Shown here: positions 15,326-23,790 of the stretch, one piece after another | Layout: every line of letters begins with the position of its first letter | Position numbering within the stretch: position 1 is the stretch's first letter | Assembly (NCBI RefSeq): GCF_001555965.1 | Contig: NZ_LSHX01000012.1 | Span: 1 to 30,102 of the forward strand | Length of the DNA stretch: 30,102 nucleotides | Source: Sphingomonas sp. CCH21-G11 | GTDB taxonomy: Bacteria; Pseudomonadota; Alphaproteobacteria; Sphingomonadales; Sphingomonadaceae | Direction of reading: 5' to 3' | The notes under the pieces: model-generated | Seen by the model: only the letters and a program-made list of their open reading frames with translations | Told to the model about the DNA's origin: nothing | Database searches by the model: none | Position numbers and translations under genes: made by a program

Positions 15326-16489
15326 ATGGCCGCGCTGGACGTGCCCGAACCCGATTTCATGGCGGACGAGGAGCTGGTGATGCTCCGCGACTCGGCCGCA
15401 ACCTTCTTCCGTCGCGCCGCCCCGCCCGAGCGCGTCGAACGCTGGCGCGAGGCCGGCCAGGTCGAACGCGACTTCTGGCGCGAAGTCGGCCAGGCGGGGT
15501 TCCTGGGGGTCAGCGTGCCGACCGAATATGGCGGCGCGGGCGGCGATTTCCGCCATGATGTCGTGCTGGTCGAACAGGCGGCGCGTGCCCGGCTGGAGGG
15601 GTTCGCGCTGTCGCTGCACAACGTCATCATCACCCCCTATATCCAGCGCCACGGCACCGAGGAGCAGAAGCGCCGCTGGCTGCCCAAGCTGTGCTCGGGC
15701 GAGCGCGTGTCGGCGATCGCGATGAGCGAGCCGGGCGCGGGATCAGACCTGCAGGCGATCCGCACGACGGCGATCAAGGATGGCAACGGCTACCGCATCA
15801 ACGGGGCCAAGACCTTCATCTCCAACGGCCAGATCGCCGACCTGATCGTCGTCGTCGCCAAGACCGACCCGGCGCAGGGCGCGCGCGGCATTTCGCTGCT
15901 GGTCGTCGAGACCGACGAGGTCGAGGGGTTCCGCCGCGGCAAGGCGCTCGACAAGATCGGCAACGAGGCCCAGGACACGTCGGAACTGTTTTTCGACGAT
16001 GTCTGGGTGCCGTCCGAAAATCTGCTGGGGCTGGAGGAAGGCAGGGGCTTCTACCAGTTGATGGACGAGCTGCCCAAGGAACGGCTGATCATCGCGATTT
16101 CGGGCGTCATCACCATGGAGCGCGCGATCGAGGAGACGGTCGAATATACCCGCAACCGCAAGGCGTTCGGGCAACCTGTGTTCGATTTCCAGAACACCCA
16201 GTTCAAGCTGGCGGAATGCAAGGCCAAGGCAACGATCGCCAAGGTGTTCGTCCAGGATTGCATGCGCCGGGTGCTCGACGGCACACTCGACAACCCGACG
16301 TCCGCCATCGCCAAGATGTGGGTCACCGACACCGAATGCCAGATCGTCGACGACTGCCTGCAGCTCCACGGCGGCTATGGCTATATCAACGATTATCCGA
16401 TCGCGCGGATGTACAAGAACAGCCGCATCCAGCGCATCTACGGCGGATCGAACGAGATCATGAAGGTGCTGATCGCGAGGTCGCTGTAG
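15326..16489 (+). CDS. acyl-CoA dehydrogenase, long-chain (LCAD)-like
   Basis: A 387-residue flavoprotein of normal family length. Visible family motifs are AIAMSEPGAGSDLQAIRT (FAD and substrate contact), GAKTFISNGQIADL, RNRKAFGQPVFDFQNTQFKLAE and QLHGGYGYINDYPIARMYKNSR. At the C-terminal position where medium-chain enzymes have the catalytic Glu, this protein has Gly (IYGGSNEIM). Glu in the helix before RNRKAFG (AIEETVEYT) fits the long-chain or isovaleryl-CoA dehydrogenase arrangement. It would oxidise acyl-CoA to trans-2-enoyl-CoA, passing electrons to ETF. The ATG follows a good TGGAGGA. It is divergent from the 3-hydroxyacyl-CoA dehydrogenase-like gene. Confidence 0.92.
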   Translation: MAALDVPEPDFMADEELVMLRDSAATFFRRAAPPERVERWREAGQVERDFWREVGQAGFLGVSVPTEYGGAGGDFRHDVVLVEQAARARLEGFALSLHNVIITPYIQRHGTEEQKRRWLPKLCSGERVSAIAMSEPGAGSDLQAIRTTAIKDGNGYRINGAKTFISNGQIADLIVVVAKTDPAQGARGISLLVVETDEVEGFRRGKALDKIGNEAQDTSELFFDDVWVPSENLLGLEEGRGFYQLMDELPKERLIIAISGVITMERAIEETVEYTRNRKAFGQPVFDFQNTQFKLAECKAKATIAKVFVQDCMRRVLDGTLDNPTSAIAKMWVTDTECQIVDDCLQLHGGYGYINDYPIARMYKNSRIQRIYGGSNEIMKVLIARSL

Positions 16490-16529
16490 CGAGGTCGCGG
16501 CGCCTCGCGTCTAGCTTAACCTCTCCGTC

Positions 16530-16602
16530 ATGCCAGCGCAGGCTGGCATCTCATGCAGGCTGGGATACGGATGCGGCGCGAGACCCCAGCCCTCGCTGGG
16601 GT
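16530..16602. repeat. pair of palindromic intergenic repeats (REP-like)
   Basis: ATGCCAGC-GCAG-GCTGGCAT (16530-16549) and ACCCCAGC-CCTC-GCTGGGGT (16583-16602) are two perfect 8-base stems with 4-base loops in one 180-base gap. The outer flanks are CGTC on the left and GACGA on the right, so the pair is arranged as a larger inverted unit. The same TGACGA flank occurs at the 14.2 kb repeats. Confidence 0.7.
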
Positions 16603-16669
16603 GACGAGGAAGTCGTTGGAGAGGGTGACGGAAAATGGGTGGCGATCACTCGACGAGGATTTTGGATAG

Positions 16670-17680
16670 ATGAAAGCGATCCGCCTGCCCCACCCACCAT
16701 CGATCGACGCGCTCCATGCCGCCGAGCTGCCCGATCCCGGCAATCCGGGGCCGGGTGAGGTGCGGGTACGGATCCATGCGACCTCGCTCAACTATCATGA
16801 TTATGTCGTCGTCACCGGCGGCATCCCGACGCTGGACGGGCGCATCCCGATGTCCGACGGGGCGGGCGTGGTCGAGGCGGTCGGCGCGGGCGTCAGCGCA
16901 TTCAATGTCGGCGATTCCGTCATCTCGGTCTTCTTTCCCGACTGGCGCGACGGGCGGCCGGGCGAGATGGTGCAGGGCCATGTCCCCGGCGACCATGCCG
17001 ACGGCTTTGCCCGCATGGTCGTCGTCGCGCCGGCGCATCACTTCACCCGCGCGCCCAAAGGCTGGAGCCATGTCGAAGCCGCCACCCTGCCCTGCGCCGC
17101 GCTGACCGCGTGGCGCGCGGTGGTGGTCGAGGGGCAGGTGAAGCCCGGCGACATCGTGCTGGTTCAGGGCAGCGGCGGCGTGTCGATCTTCGCGCTGCAA
17201 TTCGCGAAGGCGATGGGCGCGACGGTGATCGCCACCTCATCGTCCGGCGAGAAGCTGGAGCGGCTGAAGGCGCTCGGGGCCGACCACCTGATCAACTACG
17301 GCGACACGCCCAATTGGGGCATGGCCGCGATGGCGGCGAGCGGCGGCGGCGTCGACCTGGTGGTCGAGGTCGGCGGCGCGGGCACGATGGGCCAGTCGAT
17401 CGCTGCCGCACGCTTTGGCGGGCACATCGCGCTGATCGGCGTGCTGGCCGGCCATGTCGCGCCATTGCCGACGACGATCCTGATGATGAAGCAGCTGCGC
17501 GTCACCGGCATCACGGTCGGCACCCACCGCCAGCAGCGTGAGATGATCCGCGCGCTGGAAGCGACCGGCATCCGTCCGGTCATCGACGCCACGCGCTTCA
17601 CCCTCGAAACCCTTCCCGACGCCTTCCGGCATCAGGCGAGCGGCGCGCATTTCGGCAAGATCGCGGTCGAGATCGGCTGA
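16670..17680 (+). CDS. zinc-independent MDR-family alcohol dehydrogenase / quinone oxidoreductase-like protein
   Basis: A 336-residue medium-chain dehydrogenase/reductase. The N-terminal GroES-like domain contains PGPGEVRVRIHATSLNYHDY and the DGAGVVEAVGAGVSAFNVGD signature. The Rossmann motif is VQGSGGVSIFALQFAKAMGA (about residues 164-183), with a TSSSGEKLERLKALGADH cofactor segment. The catalytic-zinc Cys/His set and the four structural Cys are missing, which places it in the quinone-oxidoreductase-like branch. The substrate is unknown. It follows the acyl-CoA dehydrogenase in the same direction but is separated by a repeat-bearing gap, so separate transcription is likely. Confidence 0.88.
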   Translation: MKAIRLPHPPSIDALHAAELPDPGNPGPGEVRVRIHATSLNYHDYVVVTGGIPTLDGRIPMSDGAGVVEAVGAGVSAFNVGDSVISVFFPDWRDGRPGEMVQGHVPGDHADGFARMVVVAPAHHFTRAPKGWSHVEAATLPCAALTAWRAVVVEGQVKPGDIVLVQGSGGVSIFALQFAKAMGATVIATSSSGEKLERLKALGADHLINYGDTPNWGMAAMAASGGGVDLVVEVGGAGTMGQSIAAARFGGHIALIGVLAGHVAPLPTTILMMKQLRVTGITVGTHRQQREMIRALEATGIRPVIDATRFTLETLPDAFRHQASGAHFGKIAVEIG

Positions 17681-17831
17681 CCCCGACGCGGCGAACGGCG
17701 GAAGGGGCAGGGCGGGCCACCTCGCGTGGCTGTCCGACCTCGCACGGGCTTGCGTCGATCGGCTGACCTGCCATGGAGTGCGGCGACGACCGCAATTTTC
17801 AGCTTTGCCGGCACGGGGGCGCACTGCATCG
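17681..17831. other. intergenic region before the D-lactate dehydrogenase gene
   Basis: These 151 bases lack a recognisable gene or strong hairpin. A GTG at 17778 could extend the next gene by 18 Arg/Pro-rich residues, but the ATG at 17832 is more likely. Confidence 0.3.
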
Positions 17832-19523
17832 ATGACCACCCACACCTCCTCGCGACTGGTTGCGCGCCTGCGCGACGCGCTCGGGCCACGCCATGTCCTG
17901 ACCACTCCGGCGGCGATGCGGCGGTGGTGCACCGGCTATCGCATCGGCCGGGGCGAGGCAGCGGCGGTGGTGCGACCGGGGTCGCTGGTCGAGATGTGGC
18001 GGGTGCTGGAGATCTGCGCCGCGGAGAATGCGGTCCTGATCGCACAGGCCGCCAACACCGGGCTGACCGGCGGGTCGACCCCGGCGGAGCAGGGCTATGA
18101 CCGCCCGGTCGTGGTCATGAACACCCTGCGCATCGACGGTATCCATCTGGTCGCCGGCGGGGCGCAGGCGATCTGCCTGGCGGGATCGACGCTGTTCGAC
18201 CTCGAACGCCGGCTGCAGCCGCTGGGCCGTCAGCCGCATTCGGTGATCGGGTCGTCGTGCATCGGGGCGTCGGTGGTCGGCGGCATCTGCAACAATTCGG
18301 GCGGCACGCTGATCCGGCGCGGCCCCGCCTATACCGAGAGCGCGCTTTTCGGCGTCATCGATGCCGACGGTCGTCCGCGGCTGGTCAACCATCTGGGCGT
18401 CGCGGTCGATGCGTCGCCCGAAACGCTGTTGAGCGCGGTCGAATCGGGCGACTTCACCCTCGCCGCCGATGCCGGGCGCGCCTGTTCCGATCCCGACTAC
18501 CAAACGCATGTCCGCGATTGCGCGGCCCCCACCCCGGCGCGTTTCAACGCCGATCCGCGCCGGCTGTTCGAAGCGGCCGGCAGCGCCGGGCATGTCGTCG
18601 TCTTCGCGGTCCGCGTCGACACCTTTCCCGCCGATCGGGAAACCCGGACCTTCTATATCGGCGCCGCCGACCCGCAGATCCTCACCCGGTTGCGGCGGAC
18701 GATCCTGACCGAGTTTGCCGCGCTGCCGGTGGAGGCGGAGTACCTCCATCGCGACGCGTTCCGCATCGCCGAACGCTATGGTCGGGATACCTATCTCGCG
18801 GTGCGCCATCTGGGGACGCGCCGGATGCCGCTGCTGTTCGCGACGCGCACGCGGATGGAAAACCTGCTCGGCCGGTTGCCGTTCACGCGTCCGGGGGCGT
18901 TCGACCGGATCGTCCAGGCGGTGGTCGACCGGGTGCCGCTGGCGCTTCCGCCGCGGCTGCGCGGCTTTCGCGACCGCTTCGACCATCACCTGATCCTGCG
19001 CATGGCTGACGACGGGATTGCGGAGGCGCGGCGCTGGCTCGACGCCGCGTTCGACGGTGTCGACGGCGCGTTCTTCGAAGCGACCCCGGACGAGGCGGCG
19101 GCGGCGCTCCAGCTGCGCTTCTGCGTCGCGTCCGCCGCGATCCGGATGCAGGCGCTGGGTGCCGAACGGGCGGGCGGGCTGGTCGCGCTCGACCTCGCGC
19201 TGCCGCGCGACACGACCGAGTGGTTCGAGCGCCTGCCCGCCGAGCTCGAGGAAAAGCTCGTCGCGAAGGTCTATTACGGCCACTTCTTCTGCCAGGTGTT
19301 CCATCACGACTATCTCGTTCGCGCGGGCGAGGACGTGCATGCGGTCGAGGCGGCGTTGCTCGCCCACACCCGCGCCCGCGGCGCCCAATGCCCGGCCGAG
19401 CATAATTTCGGCCATCATTATCCCGCGCCCGAAACCGTGCTCGCCCATTACCGCGCGCTTGATCCCACCAACGCGCTCAACCCCGGCATCGGCCAGGCGA
19501 GCCGCGCCGCCGGCTGGCGCTGA
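17832..19523 (+). CDS. dld: quinone-dependent D-lactate dehydrogenase
   Basis: A 563-residue FAD enzyme, close to the 571 residues of E. coli Dld. The FAD-binding PP-loop is seen in LIAQAANTGLTGGSTP (about residues 73-88), with further FAD contacts in SVIGSSCIGASVVGGICNNSGG. The cap and membrane-association region lies in the middle, including the positively charged RRMPLLFATRTRMENLLGRL. The C-terminal signature AEHNFGHHYPAP holds active-site His residues, followed by DPTNALNPGIG. It oxidises D-lactate to pyruvate at the inner-membrane face and feeds electrons to quinone. It appears monocistronic, downstream of the MDR oxidoreductase gene. Confidence 0.93.
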   Translation: MTTHTSSRLVARLRDALGPRHVLTTPAAMRRWCTGYRIGRGEAAAVVRPGSLVEMWRVLEICAAENAVLIAQAANTGLTGGSTPAEQGYDRPVVVMNTLRIDGIHLVAGGAQAICLAGSTLFDLERRLQPLGRQPHSVIGSSCIGASVVGGICNNSGGTLIRRGPAYTESALFGVIDADGRPRLVNHLGVAVDASPETLLSAVESGDFTLAADAGRACSDPDYQTHVRDCAAPTPARFNADPRRLFEAAGSAGHVVVFAVRVDTFPADRETRTFYIGAADPQILTRLRRTILTEFAALPVEAEYLHRDAFRIAERYGRDTYLAVRHLGTRRMPLLFATRTRMENLLGRLPFTRPGAFDRIVQAVVDRVPLALPPRLRGFRDRFDHHLILRMADDGIAEARRWLDAAFDGVDGAFFEATPDEAAAALQLRFCVASAAIRMQALGAERAGGLVALDLALPRDTTEWFERLPAELEEKLVAKVYYGHFFCQVFHHDYLVRAGEDVHAVEAALLAHTRARGAQCPAEHNFGHHYPAPETVLAHYRALDPTNALNPGIGQASRAAGWR

Positions 19524-19561
19524 CCGGCCGGCGGGGTGCGGGACGCGCGACCGTCGACATT

Positions 19562-19690
19562 TCAGGACATCGGCGTGCCCGGCGGGCGCGCGACCAGCCG
19601 CGCCAGCTCAACCTGGGATCGGACCTCCATCTTGTCGAAGCTGTGCTTCGGGTGGCTGGCGTGGACCCGGCGGGTGTCGCCTGGACGTGA
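19562..19690 (-). pseudogene. truncated LuxR-type regulator, C-terminal remnant
   Basis: Read leftward, a frame ending at TGA (19562-19564) encodes TRRVHASHPKHSFDKM followed by EVRSQVELARLVARP. This matches the last two helices of LuxR/FixJ-type HTH domains (pattern TV-x-VH-x-x-x-x-x-x-x-KL-x-VRS-x-x-E-x-x). No upstream part of such a protein is present: about 40 codons in, the sequence runs into the IS3-type remnant. I interpret it as a regulator gene cut by a past insertion. Confidence 0.55.
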
Positions 19691-19698
19691 AGGGAATC

Positions 19699-19828
19699 TG
19701 ACCTGCTCCCCGGAAATCATGCCACTGGTAAGTCAGCTCGTCAGATAGAGACGCGTGATGCGGCGAGGCCGATTTACCGAGGAACAGATCATTGGAGTGC
19801 TGCGCGAGCATGGGGCTGGCTTGGAACG
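19699..19828 (+). mobile_element. IS3-type insertion-sequence remnant (5' end of orfA)
   Basis: An ATG at 19758 encodes MRRGRFTEEQIIGVLREHGAG, the characteristic N-terminus of IS3-group OrfA (helix-turn-helix transposase subunit). After about 23 residues the similarity stops, and the frame continues in unrelated sequence to a stop near 19972. TGACCTGCTCCCC at 19699, about 60 bases before the ATG, looks like the left terminal inverted repeat of such elements. The rest of the transposase and the right end are missing, so the element is dead. Confidence 0.65.
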
Positions 19829-19830
19829 GT

Positions 19831-19855
19831 GGCGATGGTTTTGCCGTCGCCTTTT
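19831..19855 (+). terminator. possible Rho-independent terminator
   Basis: GGCGATGG-TTTTG-CCGTCGCC forms an 8-base stem with one G-U pair and is followed by TTTT. It lies between the IS remnant and acsF and may insulate acsF from upstream transcription. Confidence 0.5.
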
Positions 19856-19930
19856 CAGCCTGAGCCTGGCTCTGCGGAACTGCAACCGCCAGCGGTGTCG
19901 CAAGACGCGCTCACTTAGCCGGCGCCCTGA

Positions 19931-19950
19931 CTACGGAGATTTCCGGATAT
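19931..19950. promoter_or_regulatory. candidate low-oxygen operator upstream of acsF
   Basis: CTACGGAGATTTCCGGATAT contains CGGA-GATT-TCCG and lies about 60-80 bases before the acsF ATG. It is very similar to the element before hemN (CTAGGGAGATTCCCGGA) and to the leftward reading of the element between cydA and cydD (CTATGGGAAATCCCGGATAG). Binding by FixJ is an inference from the neighbourhood. Confidence 0.45.
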
Positions 19951-20009
19951 TGGTGCCCGCTGCGCACGCCTAGCCTCGGTCAAAGGAAGCAGACCGGAGG
20001 GGACGGCAC

Positions 20010-21095
20010 ATGGCGACGAACGCGATTTACGACGTATCGAGCCTGCCGTTCACGAAGCCGAGCGACGTCAGCAGCCATGTGGTGCGCGAAACGGTATTGA
20101 GCCCGCGCTTCTACACAACCGATTTCGCCGCGCTCGATGCGATCGACGTATCGTCGGTATGGGACGAATGGGATGCGCTGATGCGCGAAATGGAAGCCGA
20201 TCCCAACCGCGATCATTTCAAGCGCAAGACGTCGTTCGAGGGCGCGATCGAGGAATTGCCAGATGCGCTTCGCGCCGAATTCACCGAATTCCTCGTCACT
20301 GCGATGACCTCGGAATTTTCCGGCTGCATCCTCTATGCCGAGATCGCCCGGCGGACGAAAAACCCGCAGCTGCGGCGCCTGATGCGACTGCTGGCGCGCG
20401 ACGAAAGCCGCCATGCCGGGATCATCAACGACAGTCTGAAGGACGCCGGGCTAGGCATCGATCTCGGCTTCCTCACCCGGGCGAAGAAATACCATTATTT
20501 CAGCCCGAAGTTCATCCTGTACGGCACTTATCTGTCGGAAAAGATCGGCTATGCCCGCTACATCACCGTGTTCAGGCATTTGCAGCGGCATCCCGAACAC
20601 AAGTTCCACCCGTTGTTCGACTGGTTCGAAGAATGGTGCAACGACGAGTTCCGCCACGGCGAGGCGATCGCGCTGCTCATCCGCGCCGATCCGTCGCTGA
20701 CCCGGGGGATCAATCGCTGGTGGATCCGGTTCTTCCTCATTGCGGTCTACACCACCATGTACGTGCGCGATCACACCCGCCCCGCGCTGCACGAGGGGCT
20801 AGGCTGCGACGTGGAGACGTTCGATTACGATGTCTTCCGCCTGACCAGCGAGATCAGCCGCCAGTGCCTCCCGCTGGAATTCGATACCGACAGCGCTGGG
20901 TTCCGGCGCGGGATGGAAGCGATGCAGAGGGCTGCCGATCGCATGGTTGCCGCCCGCCGCAGGGGTGGCATCGCCGGGCGCCTCTCGCGCTGGCGGGGCA
21001 TCCTCGAGGTCGGACTGGCGTTCGCGCGGCTCTTCTTCCAGCCCACCCGATCGCTTGCCCTGCCCGATCACGTTCGATTGCAGCCGATCTGGTAG
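20010..21095 (+). CDS. acsF: aerobic Mg-protoporphyrin IX monomethyl ester cyclase (AcsF), apparently orphan
   Basis: A 361-residue di-iron protein matching proteobacterial AcsF along its whole length, from LLSPRFYTTDFAALDAIDVSS-like sequence at residues 30-50 to the C-terminal PDHVRLQPIW. Di-iron ligands are visible as E102 (TSEFSG), E132-x-x-H135 (RDESRHAG) and E213-x-x-H216 (NDEFRHGE). Highly conserved segments YLSEKIGYARYIT and TTMYVRDHTRP are intact. AcsF inserts O2 to form the fifth ring of bacteriochlorophyll. It normally lies within a photosynthesis gene cluster, but none is visible here. It follows an IS scar and faces the FixLJ genes. An alternative is a recruited paralogue with another oxygenase or sensor role. 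Confidence 0.88.
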   Translation: MATNAIYDVSSLPFTKPSDVSSHVVRETVLSPRFYTTDFAALDAIDVSSVWDEWDALMREMEADPNRDHFKRKTSFEGAIEELPDALRAEFTEFLVTAMTSEFSGCILYAEIARRTKNPQLRRLMRLLARDESRHAGIINDSLKDAGLGIDLGFLTRAKKYHYFSPKFILYGTYLSEKIGYARYITVFRHLQRHPEHKFHPLFDWFEEWCNDEFRHGEAIALLIRADPSLTRGINRWWIRFFLIAVYTTMYVRDHTRPALHEGLGCDVETFDYDVFRLTSEISRQCLPLEFDTDSAGFRRGMEAMQRAADRMVAARRRGGIAGRLSRWRGILEVGLAFARLFFQPTRSLALPDHVRLQPIW

Positions 21096-21181
21096 ATTTT
21101 CGCCCGGCCCCGGAGACCTTGCGCGACTCGCCCGACTTCGGCAGCAGATCGAGAAGGGGGCTGCGCGAACCGGCGCGGGTC

Positions 21182-21577
21182 TCAGGCTTGCGACGGTCCC
21201 GGCGTGAGGGTCGCCATCAATTGCCCGTGCTTGAGCGGCTTTGCCAGCACCGCGTCGAACCCGCTGGCGAGCGCCGCATCGCACAGCGCGTCGGAATAGT
21301 GGCCGGTCACGAGGATCGCCCGGCCATGCCAGCCGCGCCGCTTCAGCCCACGCAGCACGCCGATGCCGTCACCGTCGGCCAAACGATAGTCGGCGATCAG
21401 AAAGCGGGCGTCGGCTGCGGCGCGATCGTTCGCAAGGGTCGCCGCGCTGGCATAGGATTTGACGTCAAACCCGCGCCCGTGGAGCAGGAGATGGAGCGAG
21501 CGGCGGACCGCGTCGTCATCTTCGATCAGCAGCACGCGATCTGGCCTGGCCGGCGCGGCTGACAGGGTATCGGTCAT
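21182..21577 (-). CDS. single-domain response regulator
   Basis: A 131-residue receiver-only protein: the acidic cluster D20-D-D (LLIEDDDAV), phosphoacceptor D63 (LIADYRLADG), Thr91 (LVTGHYSD) and Lys113 (LAKPLKHG). There is no output domain. ATG 21577 follows a good AGGAGGA. It is third in the leftward fixL-fixJ series, 69 bases after fixJ, so it may take phosphate from FixL, act as a phosphate sink, or join another phosphorelay. The sequence LTPGPSQA at the end is a plain C-terminal tail. Partner identity is inferred from position only. Confidence 0.88.
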   Translation of the reverse strand: MTDTLSAAPARPDRVLLIEDDDAVRRSLHLLLHGRGFDVKSYASAATLANDRAAADARFLIADYRLADGDGIGVLRGLKRRGWHGRAILVTGHYSDALCDAALASGFDAVLAKPLKHGQLMATLTPGPSQA

Positions 21578-21646
21578 GGCGGCATCCTCCTGATCTGATC
21601 GCACAGGAATGCCAGGCCGGGCCGGCCGGGTCTGTACGCAAAGCTC

Positions 21647-22270
21647 CTAGGATGCCTCCTCGCCCAGCCGCGCGGCGAAGGCGATGTGCAGCGCTTCGGA
21701 CAGGCTGCGGACGCCAAGCTTGGTCATCACATTGGCGCGATGCACCTCGACCGTGCGCGGGCTGATGCCGAGATCATAAGCGATCGTCTTGTTCGGATCG
21801 CCGCGGACCAGGCCGGCGAGCACCTCGCGTTCACGCGGGGTCAGCGCGGCGAGCTTCACCTCGGCCTCGTGCCCCTCGATCTGCGCCTGATGGCCGCGAT
21901 CGAGCCTTTCGAAGCCGGCTTCGAGCGCCTGCATCAGCCGCGCCTTCTCGAACGGCTTTTCCAGGAAGTCGACTGCGCCAGCCTTCATTGCCGTCACTGC
22001 GCTCGATATGTCACCATGGCCGGTCAGGACGATTACTGGCAGACCGGCGCCCGCCTCGTTCAGCCGCCGCTGCACCTCGAGCCCGTCGATTTCTGGCATG
22101 CGGATGTCGAGCAGCACGCAGCCGGGCTCGGCATGGCGCAGCTGCTTCAGGAACGCCGCGCCGCCTTCGTGCACATGTACCCGGAAACCCGAGGTCTTGA
22201 GCAGGAAGCTTGCCGAGCGACGGATCGACTCCTCGTCGTCGACGATGTGGACCACGCGGGCTTCGCTCAT
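21647..22270 (-). CDS. fixJ: FixJ-type response regulator
   Basis: A 207-residue two-domain regulator. The receiver has acidic residues D11-D-E, phosphoacceptor D55 (VLLDIRMPEIDG), LTGHGDI and K-P (FLEKPFEK). The LuxR-type HTH (about 140-200) reads LTPREREVLAGLV...NKTIAYDLGISPRTVEVHRANVMTKLGVRS. The match to rhizobial FixJ is close. Phosphorylated FixJ activates transcription of low-oxygen genes. The ATG at 22270 lies two bases after the fixL stop, so the pair is coupled. No fixK gene is in the window, so FixJ might act directly on nearby promoters. Confidence 0.93.
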   Translation of the reverse strand: MSEARVVHIVDDEESIRRSASFLLKTSGFRVHVHEGGAAFLKQLRHAEPGCVLLDIRMPEIDGLEVQRRLNEAGAGLPVIVLTGHGDISSAVTAMKAGAVDFLEKPFEKARLMQALEAGFERLDRGHQAQIEGHEAEVKLAALTPREREVLAGLVRGDPNKTIAYDLGISPRTVEVHRANVMTKLGVRSLSEALHIAFAARLGEEAS

Positions 22271-22272
22271 GA

Positions 22273-23757
22273 TCAAATCGCTCCACTTTCCAGGGTGAAA
22301 TGAAAGGCCGCACCGCCTTGCTTCAGGTTTTCGGCCCAGATGCGGCCGCCATGCGCTTCGACGATGGTGCGGCTGATCGACAGGCCCAAGCCCATGCCGG
22401 CTTCCTTGCTCGTGTTGAACGCCTCGAACAGGCGCGGCTCGATCGCGGGATCGATGCCGCCGCCGGTATCGGCGACCGTGATCCGCACCCGATCGGGCTC
22501 GATGCGCCGAGTGGTGATCGTCACGTCGCGCATCGTGCGGCCCTGCACCGCCTCGACCGCGTTGCGAACCAGATTGACGACGACCTGCTGGATCTGGACG
22601 CGATCGGCGAGGACCAGCGGCGCCTGTGGATCGAGATCGATCAGCGCCCGCACACCGCGCTCGCGCGCGCCGATCAGCGCAAGGCGGCTCGCATCCTCGA
22701 TCAGCCCCGCAAGCGGCTCGACCCGGCGTTCGACGTCGCCGCGCGCGACGAAATCGCGCAGCCGCCGCACGATCGCGCCGGCGCGCAGCGCCTCGCGGGC
22801 CGACTGGCTGACCGCCTCGCCGAGCAAATCCGTATCGATGGGCAATTGCCGGAGCAGGTCCTCGCTCGCCTCCATGTAGTTGGTGATCGCCGCGAGCGGC
22901 TGGTTCAGCTCGTGCGCGATCGTCGACGCCATCGTCCCCATCGCGCTGACCCGCGAGATGTGGATGAGTTCGGACTGAAGCTGCTTCAATCGCAGCTCGG
23001 CCTCCTGCTGCGTGGTCAGGTCGCGGATGAAGCCGGTGAACAGGCGATGCCCCTCAAGCAGCGTCTCACCCACCGCCAGGTCCATCGGAAACTCGCTGCC
23101 GTCGCGGCGCCGGCCGACGACGATGCGTCCGGTGCCGATGATCCGCTTTTCGCCGGTCTGCCGGTAGTGCGCGATGTAATCGTCATGGCGTGCGCGATCG
23201 CCGCCCGGCATCAGCATGCCTACATTGCGGCCGATCACCTCTGCCTCGGCATAGCCGAACAAGCGCGCGGCGGCGGCGCTGAACGATTCGATCACGCCGC
23301 GTTCGTCGATCACGATCATCGCATCGGGGATGGTGGCGAGGATCGACTGGAGATGCGCCTCGCTGCGTTCGAGCGATACCGCCGCGGCGCGACGATCGGT
23401 TACGTCTTCGATCTGCAGCGCGAACAGGGGTTCGCTTCCGGCGCGGTCGATCGGCGCGACATCGACGGTCGCGACGAACTCGGTCTGGTCGGCGCGGACC
23501 AGCCAGCGATCGGCGGCTTCACCGGCCGACTGGCTCGCCGCCAGCGCATCGATCGCGCCGACTTCCGGGCCGATCGGGACGAAGCGGGCGATGTCGCCGC
23601 CGATGGCATTTGCCGCCGAGCAGTCGAACAGCCGCGCCGCGCCGGCATTCCAGCTGAGGATACGGCCGTGACGATCCACCAGGATCAGGGCGCGCCGGCG
23701 ATCGGCCGTGACGGCGGCGGCGATGACGGGGGTCAGGTCGTCGATCGGTCGGCTCAT
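22273..23757 (-). CDS. fixL: FixL oxygen-sensing haem histidine kinase
   Basis: A 494-residue soluble kinase with two PAS domains (about 12-125 and 132-250) and no membrane helices. PAS2 is the FixL haem domain: H191 (RHDDY) aligns with the haem ligand His200 of Bradyrhizobium FixL, and R211 (GTGRIVVG) with Arg220. The residue aligned with Arg206 is His197. The kinase core has H282 ([15 protein letters not shown]), an N-box ([12 protein letters not shown]), DTGGGI and [18 protein letters not shown]. Under low O2 the deoxy form should phosphorylate FixJ. ATG 23757 is used; the extra upstream frame is the promoter region. Confidence 0.93.
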   Translation of the reverse strand: MSRPIDDLTPVIAAAVTADRRRALILVDRHGRILSWNAGAARLFDCSAANAIGGDIARFVPIGPEVGAIDALAASQSAGEAADRWLVRADQTEFVATVDVAPIDRAGSEPLFALQIEDVTDRRAAAVSLERSEAHLQSILATIPDAMIVIDERGVIESFSAAAARLFGYAEAEVIGRNVGMLMPGGDRARHDDYIAHYRQTGEKRIIGTGRIVVGRRRDGSEFPMDLAVGETLLEGHRLFTGFIRDLTTQQEAELRLKQLQSELIHISRVSAMGTMASTIAHELNQPLAAITNYMEASEDLLRQLPIDTDLLGEAVSQSAREALRAGAIVRRLRDFVARGDVERRVEPLAGLIEDASRLALIGARERGVRALIDLDPQAPLVLADRVQIQQVVVNLVRNAVEAVQGRTMRDVTITTRRIEPDRVRITVADTGGGIDPAIEPRLFEAFNTSKEAGMGLGLSISRTIVEAHGGRIWAENLKQGGAAFHFTLESGAI

Positions 23758-23790
23758 GCAAGCGGCATAGCCTGCGTACGGAATGACACC

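Noticed and set aside
17799..19448. 549-codon leftward open frame opposite dld
   Set aside because: Antisense shadow; dld carries clear FAD and active-site motifs in the other direction.
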